The notes below the pieces were generated by a model. That model searched no databases. It was not told where the DNA came from and saw only the letters and a list, made by a program, of their open reading frames with translations. Below are positions 33,912 to 42,512 of a DNA stretch of 64,000 bases, piece after piece. Origin of the DNA: Nocardia sp. XZ_19_385 (lineage in GTDB: Bacteria > Actinomycetota > Actinomycetes > Mycobacteriales > Mycobacteriaceae); contig NZ_JACVEE010000001.1 in assembly GCF_015355755.1 (NCBI RefSeq), positions 620,001 through 684,000 on the forward strand, written 5' to 3'. How positions within the stretch are numbered: position 1 is the stretch's first letter; the number at the start of each line of letters is the position of its first letter. A program made the position numbers and the translations under genes.

Positions 33912-34841
33912 TCACCCACGCAGCGCGGCCAGCAGGCGAGCCGCCGCCTCCCGGCTGGCACCCCGGACGATGAATCTCCCGAAACCCCAGCGCTTCTGAT
34001 GTTCGAGGACCTCTGAGCGGAGCTCGTCGAGGGTGCCGATCAGGACATACGGAGCGTTCAGGAGGTCCTGCCCCGTGGCGCCGGTCACCTCCGCGGCCAG
34101 GGCGTCGGCGGCCGCTTCCGCGTCGTCGGTGATCTCCAGATGCTGAACGAGGACTTCGAATTCCGGAGCGCGGCCCGCAGCGTCGGCGGCCCGGCGAACG
34201 AGGTCCACCTGGGCATCGATTTGCGCTACACCCCAACGGGTTTCGTGGTCACGGCCGTCGGCCAGGGTGCGTCCGAGCCCGGTGAAGTCGATGATGTCGG
34301 CGGTGGCGGCGGCATAGCGCAGCAGGCGGGGGTTGTTGCCGCCCACGCGCAGCGGCATCCGCTGCTGGACCGGGCGCGGGCTGGTCAGCAGCGCCTCGCG
34401 AACCGTGAAATGCTCGCCTTCGGCCGACACCGTCTCCCCGGCCAACAGCCTGCGAGTGAGGTCGGTCAGCTCGATCATGCGCGCGATCCGGGCCGAGGCC
34501 GAGGGACGTTCGGCGCCCTGCATGCTCCATTCGAACGGGTTGTGGCCCGCGCCGACGCCCAGATCGACCCGGCCCGCCGACAGCAGGTCCAGTGTCGCGA
34601 CCTCCACGGCCAGCGGCAGCGGATCCCACAGGCCGCCGTTGATCACGTTGGTGCCCAGGCGAATTCGCTGTGTCACCGCCGCCGCGGCGGCCAGCGACAC
34701 GAACGGCGCGGCACACGCGCCGGGATGATCCGGCAAGAGCAGCGTGTCGAAACCGTCACGTTCGCAGGCCTGCGCGAACTCCGTCCACGACTCGACCCCG
34801 GCGAGATTGCCCTGGATCGAGAACGTCACTGCAGCGGCCAT
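33912..34841 (-). CDS. LLM-class F420-dependent oxidoreductase
   Basis: A 309-residue luciferase-like oxidoreductase of the TIGR03621 type. It has TFSIQGNLAGVESWTEFAQA, then LLLPDHPGACAAPFVSLAAA, LGTNVINGGLWDPLPLA and LGVGAGHNPFEWSMQGAERP. The cofactor is probably F420; the substrate is unknown. AAGGAG precedes ATG 34841. The gene stands alone and is divergent from the MpaB-like gene. The 146-base gap on its other side, before yggT, shows nothing clear. Confidence 0.83.
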   Translation of the reverse strand: MAAAVTFSIQGNLAGVESWTEFAQACERDGFDTLLLPDHPGACAAPFVSLAAAAAVTQRIRLGTNVINGGLWDPLPLAVEVATLDLLSAGRVDLGVGAGHNPFEWSMQGAERPSASARIARMIELTDLTRRLLAGETVSAEGEHFTVREALLTSPRPVQQRMPLRVGGNNPRLLRYAAATADIIDFTGLGRTLADGRDHETRWGVAQIDAQVDLVRRAADAAGRAPEFEVLVQHLEITDDAEAAADALAAEVTGATGQDLLNAPYVLIGTLDELRSEVLEHQKRWGFGRFIVRGASREAAARLLAALRG

Positions 34842-34946
34842 AGGGGGCTCCTTCCGTTGCGGCACACGGTAGTTCGCCGGGCGTCGCGACGGCCGCTGTT
34901 CTGCTCAGGGCGAAGCGCGACCGGCTAACGAGTCGCCAACAAGTCC

Positions 34947-34971
34947 GAGACAGCTGTTGTTTCACTGTCTC
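34947..34971. promoter_or_regulatory. Inverted repeat, candidate operator of the MpaB-like gene
   Basis: GAGACAG (34947-34953) and CTGTCTC (34965-34971) are perfect arms with an 11-base spacer, about 50 bases upstream of the MpaB-like gene. Confidence 0.45.
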
Positions 34972-35021
34972 AGTCGGCTTACCTTGAAGGGGAACAATGT
35001 GGTTCACGAAAGGCCTCGGCG

Positions 35022-35861
35022 ATGAACTCCGATTCCCTGCTGCGGCGGTATGCCGCCGATGTACGTTCGCTGATTCCAGGCGCATCCGCCGGGGTGATGC
35101 AGCTGATGTACCCGTCGTTGGGCGCCGGGGTCGAGGAACATTCGGACTTCTTCAACGAACCGTTCGAGCGGATCACCCGCTCGGTGCCGCAAATCTGGGC
35201 GACGATCCTCGCGCCCGACGGCGACGCCCGCGCCCGCGACATCCGGGACCTCCACCGCGGCATCGGCGGTGTCGACACCCGCGGACGCCGATATCACGCG
35301 CTGCAACCGGAGACCTTCTGGTGGGCGCACGCCACCTTCACCTGGGAGATCTTCCGCTCCGTGCAGTTCTTCCACCCGGAAACGCTGACGCCCGCCGAGC
35401 AGGAACGGCTTTACGGCGAAACCGTCGAATGGTACGAGCGCTACGGGGTGAGCACCCGACCGGTGCCGCCGAATTACGTTGCGTTCCAAGCGAAGTTCCG
35501 CCGGATTTGCGCCGAGGAATTAGAGCTGACCCCTTCGGCGGCGCGCGCTCTGCACATCGCCCAGCACGGCGGAACCGTCAACATGGTGCCGCTGGCCCCG
35601 GACCGCCTCGGACGCGCCGCCGGATACGTCCTGTCCCCGCCCCTGCGAGTGATCACCTTCGGCTGCCTACCTGAGGTAGTACGCGACCGCTTCGGCATCC
35701 CATGGACGCTGGCCGACAACGCCAGCTTCACGGCCATGGCCACCGCCCTGACCCACGGCACCCGCGTCGTACCCCACCGCCTCAACCACTGGGGATTGCG
35801 CACGGCGCTGCGAGTGGTTGGCGCTGGCACGCGTGCCGAGCGCTATCGCCCGGCGGCATGA
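35022..35861 (+). CDS. MpaB-like oxygenase (DUF2236)
   Basis: A 279-residue protein of the DUF2236/MpaB family, haem-type oxygenases such as latex-clearing protein Lcp. It has PGASAGVMQLMYPSLGAGV near the start, then the His-containing segments RYHALQPETFWWAHATFTWE and NHWGLRTALRVVG. Length is normal. No regulator adjoins it, but an inverted repeat is upstream. The substrate is unknown. Confidence 0.82.
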   Translation: MNSDSLLRRYAADVRSLIPGASAGVMQLMYPSLGAGVEEHSDFFNEPFERITRSVPQIWATILAPDGDARARDIRDLHRGIGGVDTRGRRYHALQPETFWWAHATFTWEIFRSVQFFHPETLTPAEQERLYGETVEWYERYGVSTRPVPPNYVAFQAKFRRICAEELELTPSAARALHIAQHGGTVNMVPLAPDRLGRAAGYVLSPPLRVITFGCLPEVVRDRFGIPWTLADNASFTAMATALTHGTRVVPHRLNHWGLRTALRVVGAGTRAERYRPAA

Positions 35862-36068
35862 CGACCCGCTACCACTGCTGACGGCGGTGACCAGCGAACG
35901 GATTCGGCCGACGGAGGCAGCGAACTCGTCGAGCGCGAGCGAGAACATGCCGAACGCGCCGAACGGCGTGGGGATGTCGCGCCCGCTGCAACGTAGGCGA
36001 GATCGCGAGTAGGTGCGCGACAGCTTCTCTGACCGCGCTAGACGGAGCGCGGCGCGTGATCAGCAGGT

Positions 36069-36563
36069 TCAGACTGTGTCACCGAGGGATTCGAGCAAGG
36101 TGCGCAGCGTGGCGGCCAGGCGGGCACGTTGTGCTGGGCTCAGCGGGGCGAGGAGGCGTTCCTCGGTGGCCACGTGATCAGGCAACGCCTCGTCGACGAG
36201 TGCACGCCCCTCATCGGTGAGGGTGACCTGGATTCCGCGGCCATCGGATTCGCTGCGCGCCCGGGTGACGAGCCCGCGTTCCTCCAGGCGATCCAAGCGC
36301 TGGGTGATCGCACCGGAGGTGACCATTGCCGAGCGCATGAGCTCGGTCGGGGTGAGGCAGTGCGGTGGGTCGCTGCGGCGCAGGGTGGCGAGGACGTCGA
36401 AGGATGCGGCGTCGAGGCCGTGCGCGGCAAAGTTTTTGCGCAGCTCGGCGCCGGTGAACTGGCCGAGTCTGCTCAGTCGGCCCAGCACCGCCATCGGCGA
36501 GACATCCAGGTCCGGGCGTTGGGTCTGCCATTGGGCGAGCACCCGGTCGACGTGATCGGTCAC
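36069..36563 (-). CDS. MarR-family regulator
   Basis: A 164-residue MarR protein. It has LDAASFDVLATLRRSDPPHC, the recognition segment TPTELMRSAMVTSGAITQRL and the wing TRARSESDGRGIQVTL (about residues 65-115). It starts with GTG at 36563. It is divergent from an NAD(P)-binding protein gene. The 110-base gap contains two related palindromes, so it most likely represses itself and that gene. Confidence 0.87.
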   Translation of the reverse strand: MTDHVDRVLAQWQTQRPDLDVSPMAVLGRLSRLGQFTGAELRKNFAAHGLDAASFDVLATLRRSDPPHCLTPTELMRSAMVTSGAITQRLDRLEERGLVTRARSESDGRGIQVTLTDEGRALVDEALPDHVATEERLLAPLSPAQRARLAATLRTLLESLGDTV

Positions 36564-36616
36564 GCTCGCAGCCTAGCGAATACCTCAGCGGTGAGCTATC
36601 TCATAGCGGGACTTTT

Positions 36617-36648
36617 CTTAGCCCTAAACTATGTTCCTTAGAGCTAAG
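36617..36648. promoter_or_regulatory. Paired MarR operators
   Basis: CTTAGCCCTAA (36617-36627) and CTTAGAGCTAAG (36637-36648) are similar palindromes whose starts are 20 bases apart, two helical turns, between the divergent MarR and NAD(P)-binding genes. Confidence 0.6.
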
Positions 36649-36673
36649 TAACCAAGCTTGGAGAGGAAAGATC

Positions 36674-37309
36674 ATGCGCATCACAGTGTTCGGAGCAGCA
36701 GGCGAGGTCGGCAGCCGGGTCGTGGCCGAGGCCCTGACCCGCGGACACGAGGTCACCGCCGTGGTCCGGGACCTTGCCCGCGCGGGTGCCGTACCCACCG
36801 GCGCACAACTCGCCGTCGGCGACGCATCGGTGCCCGCCGACATCGAAAGGCTCAGCACCGGACAAGATCTCGTCATCACCGCGACCCGTCCCCCGGCCGG
36901 CTCCGAATCCGATCTGGTGGGCGTGACCGCGGCGATGCTGCAAGGCCTGGCCGGCTCCGACGTCCGCCTACTGGTCGTCGGCGGCGCCGCCACCCTCACC
37001 GTGCCGGGCGGCGTCACCCTCCACGAAACCCCCGGCTTCCCAGCTCAACTGCGCGGCATCGCGCAGGCCTGCTCCGAACAGCTCGACCTGGTCCGAGCCG
37101 CCACCCACACCGACTGGACCTACCTGAGCCCGCCCGCCGAACTCATCCCCGGCCACCGCACCGGCGACTACCGCCTCGGCCGCGACGAACTCCTCACCGA
37201 CGACGAGGGTGTCTCCACCATCTCCATGGAGGACTTCGCAGTCGCACTTCTCGACGAAGCCGAGCAGCCCGCCCACCGCCGAACGCGGTTCACGGTCGCG
37301 GCAGCCTGA
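36674..37309 (+). CDS. NAD(P)H-binding atypical SDR
   Basis: A 211-residue atypical SDR (NmrA/YwnB-like). It has ITVFGAAGEVGSRVVAEALT at the N-terminus, then LLVVGGAATLTVPGGVTLHE and TDWTYLSPPAELIPGHRTGD. This group lacks the classical Tyr-Lys pair and often handles quinones or senses redox state. GGAGAGGAAAGATC precedes the ATG. It is expected to be controlled by the divergent MarR gene, a combination typical of quinone or electrophile response. Confidence 0.83.
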   Translation: MRITVFGAAGEVGSRVVAEALTRGHEVTAVVRDLARAGAVPTGAQLAVGDASVPADIERLSTGQDLVITATRPPAGSESDLVGVTAAMLQGLAGSDVRLLVVGGAATLTVPGGVTLHETPGFPAQLRGIAQACSEQLDLVRAATHTDWTYLSPPAELIPGHRTGDYRLGRDELLTDDEGVSTISMEDFAVALLDEAEQPAHRRTRFTVAAA

Positions 37310-37372
37310 TCACCTGCCGCCCCGTGCCCTTCTGCTCCGGAATGACACGTGGCCCGGATGATCGGGAACGCT

Positions 37373-37412
37373 GCATCGCGTGCGCGGGCGGCAGTCCGCG
37401 CGCACGCGATGC
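37373..37412. terminator. Bidirectional hairpin terminator
   Basis: A perfect 13-bp stem (GCATCGCGTGCGC, 37373-37385, with 37400-37412) lies between the convergent NAD(P)-binding and lipoprotein genes. Confidence 0.6.
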
Positions 37413-37462
37413 CGCAGCAGATGACCAAGGCCTCGAGGATGACCGCGCAAGGAGGGTGGTGC

Positions 37463-38035
37463 TCAGCTTCCGGCGGGAAGCAGCGGCGCCACCGCCTCGG
37501 CGATCTCCTTGGCGTTGTCGCAGGGGCTGAGCTTGCGCGGGTGCACACCCCGCGGGTCGTCGACAAGGATCGACAGCGATCCGGACTTCATCTCGATGTT
37601 GAGCGTGCAGCCGCCCGGGACGTCCGGACGCGCCTCGTAGCGCAAGGCTTTCCGGCCGCCGATAGTGAGATCGGCTGCTGAGGGGAACTTTTCGCGGACC
37701 TGGGCGAGGGTCGCGTTGCTGGTCTGCACGCGGAATGTGTAGGTGGTCTGCGCGACGTAGAGGCAGCCCTTCCAGGTGAACCCGCCGACCTGGTCCTGCC
37801 GCTGCGCAGGCGGGCGCGCGTTCCACTGGTGCTGCGACAAGAGCTGTGTGGTCAAAGCGGTGCACGGGTCGAATGCCGCAGCGGAAGTGGATGTACTGGT
37901 CGCCGTGGCGGACGCGGCGCTGGAGGCCGACGCTTGGGAGGTGGTAGTCGGCTTGCCGGGAGTGTCGTTACCGCACGATACGAGCAGCGCGACCGTGGCT
38001 GTGGCGCAGGCGATTCGCGCCGAAGTGATATTCAT
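37463..38035 (-). CDS. DUF3558-type lipoprotein
   Basis: A 190-residue lipoprotein. The signal peptide ends in the lipobox LVSC (Cys 21), followed by a Ser/Thr/Ala-rich linker (25-54) and a DUF3558-like domain with paired Cys (FDPCTALT, WKGCLYVA, GGCTLNIE, SPCDNAKEI). These small envelope lipoproteins are abundant in Nocardia and their function is unknown. It is coupled by an ATGA overlap to a helical cytosolic or secreted protein upstream, and the pair is probably one functional unit. Confidence 0.82.
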   Translation of the reverse strand: MNITSARIACATATVALLVSCGNDTPGKPTTTSQASASSAASATATSTSTSAAAFDPCTALTTQLLSQHQWNARPPAQRQDQVGGFTWKGCLYVAQTTYTFRVQTSNATLAQVREKFPSAADLTIGGRKALRYEARPDVPGGCTLNIEMKSGSLSILVDDPRGVHPRKLSPCDNAKEIAEAVAPLLPAGS

Positions 38036-38427
38036 ACGCGCAGCTCACGGAGGCGGCGGGCGAAGTCTTCATCGGTGCGCTCGTAGGTTTCCTGGATGGT
38101 CTTGAACAGCGATTGGATCTCGCCGGCGACGGCGATGTAGTCCGCGAGGGTGTCGTAGGCGTTGTTCGGACCACCGAATGCCTTCTCCCGGAACAACTTC
38201 ACCAGCTCGATTGCCGACCACAGCCGCGGATTGTCTTCCCCGAGGCCCCACGACGCCTGTTCCCCCAGGGCGCGGGCGTCGTTCTGGACCGTCGACAGTT
38301 CGATGATCAGGTCCTGACACGCCTTGTCGATGTCGAGGAACACCTGCGGTTCCATGCGCACCGCCAACGCCCCCGACTTCGCGTCCTCGATGTATGCCCC
38401 GAACGGGCTTTCTATCGCCACCGTCAC
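38032..38427 (-). CDS. Helical protein, possibly WXG100/ESX-like, function unknown
   Basis: A 131-residue protein predicted to be almost entirely helical after residue 25, with no signal peptide. It has FLDIDKACQDLIIELSTVQN, then SWGLGEDNPRLWSAIELVKL and IQSLFKTIQETYERTDEDFA. Size, helical hairpin layout and pairing with a DUF3558 lipoprotein recall ESX/WXG100-type secreted partners, but no clear WXG or YxxxD/E secretion motif is in the usual place. GGAAGG lies ahead of the GTG start. Confidence 0.6.
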   Translation of the reverse strand: MTVAIESPFGAYIEDAKSGALAVRMEPQVFLDIDKACQDLIIELSTVQNDARALGEQASWGLGEDNPRLWSAIELVKLFREKAFGGPNNAYDTLADYIAVAGEIQSLFKTIQETYERTDEDFARRLRELRV

Positions 38428-38534
38428 GCCCCTTCCGCTGGTTCCGCTTGATCATAGAGACGCACGGGCGGGCGCACAGGTTCCATCGGCCGGTAATTTC
38501 GGCCGAATCCGGTGCGGCGGGAGGGGCGGCGGGG

Positions 38535-39272
38535 TCAGCGGGCGGCGGCGATGGCCGCAGCGAGTCCGTTCTCGGTGCCGAGTTGACGGTTGGGGACCTG
38601 GGTGCCGTTGATGAGGACGGTCGGGGTGGAGTTCACGCCCGTGGCGAAGACCTCCTCGGTCTTCTGCCGCAGGTAGCCGTCGTAGGTGCGTTCGGTGATG
38701 CACTGCGCCACAGACGAATCCGTGTATCCGGCGCTCTCGGCGATGTCGATGAGCTTGCTGTCGGACAGGCCCGCGCCACCCTCGTGCGGCTGCTGTTCGA
38801 ACATGGCGGTCAGCCACTTCTGATAGTTCCCGGTGCCGGTGTTGGCGACGCAGTAGGAGGCGTTGCCCGCACGCGAGGAGTATTTGTCGGTCGAAGCCCG
38901 GTCCAGGAAGGTGATGATGCTGTACTCGACGGCCGCCTCCCCCTTGGCCACAACATCTTCGAGCACCGCGCCGTTGTACTTCTCGAACGTCTGGCACGCC
39001 GGGCATTGCAGATCCGCGACCAGCCGCACAACCACTTTGGCGTCCGCTGCCCCGACCCGCACGGACCCGTCGGCCGCCACATTCTGCGGCGTAGCGGGCA
39101 GCGGCTGTCTCGTCACCGCATCGTCGGCGTTCGCGGTCTTGCGCAGCACCAGCACCACGCCGACCACCGCGATCACCGCCACCAGCGCGACCGCCACCAG
39201 CACCTGAATGAGGATCTTGCGGTCATTGCGCTGCGGAGGAGTCCCCGCACCCGGGTAGGCGTTCACCGTCAC
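38535..39272 (-). CDS. Membrane-anchored DsbA-like thioredoxin-fold protein
   Basis: A 245-residue protein. It has one membrane helix (about 19-43, ILIQVLVAVALVAVIAVVGV) and an exported DsbA/MPT53-like domain with the redox motif QCPACQTFE (near 90), two further Cys (YCVANTG and QCITERTY), and a cis-Pro segment STPTVLING. It probably forms or repairs disulphides of secreted proteins, such as the Cys-rich DUF3558 lipoproteins nearby. A GTG at 39272 is used; a GTG at 39266 is also possible. Confidence 0.85.
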   Translation of the reverse strand: MTVNAYPGAGTPPQRNDRKILIQVLVAVALVAVIAVVGVVLVLRKTANADDAVTRQPLPATPQNVAADGSVRVGAADAKVVVRLVADLQCPACQTFEKYNGAVLEDVVAKGEAAVEYSIITFLDRASTDKYSSRAGNASYCVANTGTGNYQKWLTAMFEQQPHEGGAGLSDSKLIDIAESAGYTDSSVAQCITERTYDGYLRQKTEEVFATGVNSTPTVLINGTQVPNRQLGTENGLAAAIAAAR

Positions 39273-39375
39273 GCACCATCACTTTCGCTCGCTGAAGCAT
39301 TCGCTCAGCCACCCTAATCGGCGCTGCCGACCGGCCCGAGCACCGGCCGACCGTCTCTCAGCGTGCGCACAGACT

Positions 39376-39774
39376 TCAGTTGGTGAGGTCGATCCGGACG
39401 GTGAGCAGGTTGGTGCCGAGCGCGCGCACGACAGCACTGTTCATGCGCGGCAACGTCTTCAGGCGGGCCAGCGCATCGTCTTCGGGCATCGGGTGGGCGA
39501 CGCCGTTGTGCCATATGCCGCCGACACGAACGCGCACCGAAGGGTTCGCCTTGATGTTTCGCACGTAATCGGATTGGTCGCCGTGGTCCGACACCATCCA
39601 GAAGTGCTTGCCGTCGATCTTTCCCCCGACCGGTGTCTGCCGCAGTTGACCGGACTTGCGGCCGAGGGTCTCCAAGAGGATCTGCCCCGGCACGCGGCTG
39701 GCGATCGGGTTCGCGAGCCTGCGGTGGAAGAAGTGATCGAAGCGAAGCCGCCAGGATTTCGTTGCTGTAGCCAT
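39376..39774 (-). CDS. Ddn-type F420-dependent deazaflavin oxidoreductase
   Basis: A 132-residue split-barrel protein of the deazaflavin-dependent nitroreductase family. It has ILLETLGRKSGQLRQTPVGG (the F420-binding RKSG motif) and YVRNIKANPSVRVRVGGIWH. Mycobacterial Ddn reduces quinones and activates pretomanid. The gene is divergent from a TetR gene whose 17-bp palindromic operator sits between them, so it is probably induced by the TetR ligand. Confidence 0.87.
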   Translation of the reverse strand: MATATKSWRLRFDHFFHRRLANPIASRVPGQILLETLGRKSGQLRQTPVGGKIDGKHFWMVSDHGDQSDYVRNIKANPSVRVRVGGIWHNGVAHPMPEDDALARLKTLPRMNSAVVRALGTNLLTVRIDLTN

Positions 39775-39788
39775 ACACCGAGTGTTGT

Positions 39789-39805
39789 CGAGACTGTCAG
39801 TCTCG
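39789..39805. promoter_or_regulatory. Perfect 17-bp palindrome, TetR operator
   Basis: CGAGACTGTCAGTCTCG is a perfect palindrome with 8-base arms and one central base. It lies in the 49-base gap between the divergent ddn-like and TetR genes. Confidence 0.7.
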
Positions 39806-39823
39806 TCAAGCTATCCTGGACCG

Positions 39824-40417
39824 ATGTCGACGCCCCGCCGCACCCACACAGGTTCCCGCCGCAACGAGCAGGCCCGCGCCGCAATCCTCAGCGCCGCAAC
39901 AGAACTCCTCGCCGAACACGGCACGGCTGGCGTCACCATCGACCGCCTCGCCGCCCACGCCGGCGTCGGCCGCCAAACCATCTACCGCTGGTGGCCCTCC
40001 AAAGACGCCGTCCTCCTCGACGCCCTGGTACACAGCGCCGAACACGCCGTCACGATCCCCGACACCGGCACCCTGCACGCCGACCTGGACCACTTCCTCC
40101 GAGCCACCTTCGAAGCCGCCGGAATCGAACGCAACCGCCGCGCCTTGATCACCGCCGCCATCGCCGCCCAGGACGACCCGAGCCTGTCCGAAGCACTCGA
40201 CAACTTCCTCACCCAACGCCGCACCGCCCTCACCAACCTCATCGAACGCGCCCGAACCCGCGGCGAAATCCCCCCGACCGCCCCCATCGACCTAGCCGTC
40301 GAACAGGCCTTCGGCGTCCTCTGGTACCGACTCCTATTCCACCCCAGCGCTTTACACGCCGACACCGCCACCGCCCTCGCCACCGCATTGACCACTCAGC
40401 TGCGCGCGACACCGTGA
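39824..40417 (+). CDS. TetR-family regulator
   Basis: A 197-residue TetR protein. The DNA-binding region TAGVTIDRLAAHAGVGRQTI followed by YRWWPSKDAVLLDAL is at about residues 30-65. The ligand domain resembles the TetR_C_11-type regulators (IERNRRALITAAIAAQDDPS). The start at 39824 is taken because the upstream frame crosses the palindromic operator. It likely controls itself and the divergent Ddn-like gene. Confidence 0.88.
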   Translation: MSTPRRTHTGSRRNEQARAAILSAATELLAEHGTAGVTIDRLAAHAGVGRQTIYRWWPSKDAVLLDALVHSAEHAVTIPDTGTLHADLDHFLRATFEAAGIERNRRALITAAIAAQDDPSLSEALDNFLTQRRTALTNLIERARTRGEIPPTAPIDLAVEQAFGVLWYRLLFHPSALHADTATALATALTTQLRATP

Positions 40418-40481
40418 ACAAGACCTCCCAGCGGGCTCAGCACCCTCCGTTGACGATCCGGATAGTCGGGCGGGGAACTCC

Positions 40482-41906
40482 TTAGATGGCGAAGGCTGGT
40501 GGGGGTGCCGTTTTGCGGGCCGGTGGATGGTAGGCGTGCCAGGCGGCAGCCAGGCGAGTGACGGACTCGTGCAGGACCTCGGGTGGGTGGCGGAAGTGGA
40601 GCCGGATGTGGTCGTTGCTGGCGCCGGTGATGTCGAGGCCGTTGCCGGCGAGGATGGCGATGTTGTGGCGGAGGGCGGTTTGGGCGAAGGAGTTGCCGTC
40701 GCCGTGGGGTAGGCGGAACCAGAGGGATTGGCCGCCGCGGACCGGGGTGGGAAGCCAGTCGGGGAGGTGGGTGGACAGGGCCGCTAATAGCGTGTCGTGG
40801 GCGGTTTTTCGGTGGACGGCGTGGGTGCGGCACAGGGTGTCGAGGTCGGCGACGAGGTGGGTGGCGGCCATTTGGGCGGGGAGGTTTCCACCGAGGTCAC
40901 CGACGGCGCGCAGGCGGGCCAAGCGGGCGATCAGAGCGGGGGTGGCGCGAATCCAGCCGACTCGGAGGCCGCCCCAGAGGTTCTTGCTGAGGGAGCTGAT
41001 CGTGATGACGGAGTCGACGTCGGCGGCGACCGGCGGTGGGGTCGGTTCGCCGGGGAAGGCTAGGTCGGCGAGGACTTCGTCGACGATGAGGGGTACGGCG
41101 GCGAATTCGGCCGCCTCCGCGAGCCGGCGGCGAACGAGAGCGGAAAGAACTGCGCCGGTGGGATTTTGGAAGGTCGGAGTGACGTAGGCGAGTTTCGGGT
41201 GGTGCGCGCGTGCGGCCGCCTCGAAACCGGCCAGGCCGAGCGGCAGTGGATGCAGGACCGCCGATGCCTCCTGGAATGCTTCCAAAGCACCTGGGTAGGT
41301 GGGGGTTTCGAGGAGGACGCGGTCGCCGGGCCGCAGGTGGGCACGAGCGAGCAGAGTCAGGGCCTGCTGGCCGCCGTTGGTGACGAGGATCTGTTCCGGC
41401 AGAGTCGGAGCTCCGAGCCGGGTGTAGCGATCGGCGATCGCGGTCCGCAGCGGAAGGTAACCGGCTGGGTGGTAACCGATTTCACCTGTCATCGTGGCCA
41501 ATTCCGGCACGATCCGCGCATAGGCTTCGGCGATCTCCGGCGGTGGCGCGTCCGGTGCCGCACAGGCCAGCGAAATCACTTCGGGCCGAGGCTCTATCAG
41601 GTGCAGGAACATCGGCGCGCCCGTGGTGTCGGGCACCGCCGACTCGGCCGACCCCGCGACCCGAGTGCCACTCCCCTGCCGCCGCACGATCCGACCCTCG
41701 GCTTCCAGCAGATCGTAGGCCGCGACCACGGTGCTGCGGCCCACAGCCAGGCTGCTGGCGAACTGCCGATCCGGCGGCAGCGGCGTCCCCGGCGGCAGTT
41801 CGGCATCGTCGATCAGCTGCCGAAGGCGGGCAGCGAGCAGCACATACAGCGGTCCGCGACCCGACGACCAGCGGCCCAATCGCTCCGCCACGTCAATTGG
41901 CTCCAT
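40482..41906 (-). CDS. MocR-type GntR regulator with aminotransferase domain
   Basis: A 474-residue fusion. A GntR winged helix (about 15-85, [20 protein letters not shown]) is followed by a class I PLP aminotransferase fold (about 105-460) with the PLP-binding Lys in [18 protein letters not shown]. These regulators sense PLP or amino-group ligands rather than transaminate. It is divergent from a cupin gene with a 64-base gap that contains a CCAAT-N8-ATTGG repeat. The N-terminus may start at TTG 41912 or ATG 41906; the ATG is preferred. Confidence 0.87.
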   Translation of the reverse strand: MEPIDVAERLGRWSSGRGPLYVLLAARLRQLIDDAELPPGTPLPPDRQFASSLAVGRSTVVAAYDLLEAEGRIVRRQGSGTRVAGSAESAVPDTTGAPMFLHLIEPRPEVISLACAAPDAPPPEIAEAYARIVPELATMTGEIGYHPAGYLPLRTAIADRYTRLGAPTLPEQILVTNGGQQALTLLARAHLRPGDRVLLETPTYPGALEAFQEASAVLHPLPLGLAGFEAAARAHHPKLAYVTPTFQNPTGAVLSALVRRRLAEAAEFAAVPLIVDEVLADLAFPGEPTPPPVAADVDSVITISSLSKNLWGGLRVGWIRATPALIARLARLRAVGDLGGNLPAQMAATHLVADLDTLCRTHAVHRKTAHDTLLAALSTHLPDWLPTPVRGGQSLWFRLPHGDGNSFAQTALRHNIAILAGNGLDITGASNDHIRLHFRHPPEVLHESVTRLAAAWHAYHPPARKTAPPPAFAI

Positions 41907-41913
41907 ATCCAAA

Positions 41914-41931
41914 CCAATTCTGCCCGATTGG
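41914..41931. promoter_or_regulatory. Candidate MocR operator
   Basis: CCAAT (41914-41918) and ATTGG (41927-41931) are inverted half-sites 8 bases apart, immediately upstream of the MocR start. A further CAATTGG lies just inside the gene. Confidence 0.45.
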
Positions 41932-41970
41932 CTCTGTGATCACGAACCAGCCGGTCAGAAGATTGCTCCC

Positions 41971-42300
41971 ATGAGCCAAAACACCGCCGTTTCCATCACC
42001 GAAGCCATCGCCGGGCTGCCCGGCCCGTTCCAGCAGCACGACCTAGGACTCGTCAACGACACCGTCGTCCGGGTAGCCCGCCTGGAAGGCGAATTCCCTT
42101 GGCATCACCACGACGAGGACGAACTGTTCCTCTGCTGGGACGGCACCTTCCGCCTCGACCTGGAGGACCGGGATCCGGTCGTACTCACCGCCGGCGAACT
42201 CTTCGTCGTTCCGAGGGGCCTGCGCCACCGCCCGGTCGCCGACACCCCGGCGCACGTCGTGCTCATCGAACGCCCGGACACCAAGCAGTACGGGAACTGA
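41971..42300 (+). CDS. Small cupin-fold protein
   Basis: A 109-residue single cupin. The metal motif is [18 protein letters not shown] (two or three His and Glu), and the second motif [20 protein letters not shown] carries the last His. It may be a dioxygenase, an isomerase or a sensor; the fold alone does not decide. It is divergent from the MocR gene, which probably controls it, and is followed by a clear terminator. Confidence 0.83.
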   Translation: MSQNTAVSITEAIAGLPGPFQQHDLGLVNDTVVRVARLEGEFPWHHHDEDELFLCWDGTFRLDLEDRDPVVLTAGELFVVPRGLRHRPVADTPAHVVLIERPDTKQYGN

Positions 42301-42307
42301 GTTGTGT

Positions 42308-42334
42308 GCCAGGGGATCTCGACGATCCCCTGGC
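42308..42334 (+). terminator. Hairpin terminator after the cupin gene
   Basis: A perfect 11-bp stem (GCCAGGGGATC/GATCCCCTGGC) with a 5-base loop starts 8 bases after the cupin stop. Confidence 0.75.
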
Positions 42335-42403
42335 CCACAGACGGTCATGGTGGTGCCGACCGGAAAATTGCAGGTGCCCTACCTGGTTAGGCCACAGGAG
42401 CAA

Positions 42404-42447
42404 TGCGCACCCGACGGGATTCGAACCCGCGACCTCCTGCTTGGCGA
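42404..42447 (-). pseudogene. tRNA 3'-half remnant (tRNA-Arg-like), possible att site
   Basis: On the minus strand GCGGGTTCGAATCCCGT is a complete T arm and loop. It is followed by CGGGTGCGCA, the 3' acceptor typical of actinobacterial tRNA-Arg, and preceded by AAGCAGGAGGTC, which fits the 3' anticodon stem and variable loop. No matching 5' acceptor (GCACCCG) or D arm exists in the next 60 bases, so the gene is not complete. Such 3' fragments are typical of integrase attachment sites left by mobile elements. The rest of 42335-42512 has no gene. Confidence 0.6.
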
Positions 42448-42512
42448 TAACCGATCGACTTCGGCCCGTCTCGGAGAACTTTAGGCCGCTATCGCCGCGC
42501 GAATCCAGTCAT

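Noticed and set aside
42404..42480. Complete tRNA gene
   Set aside because: No D arm, no anticodon stem partner and no 5' acceptor strand can be found at the required distance.
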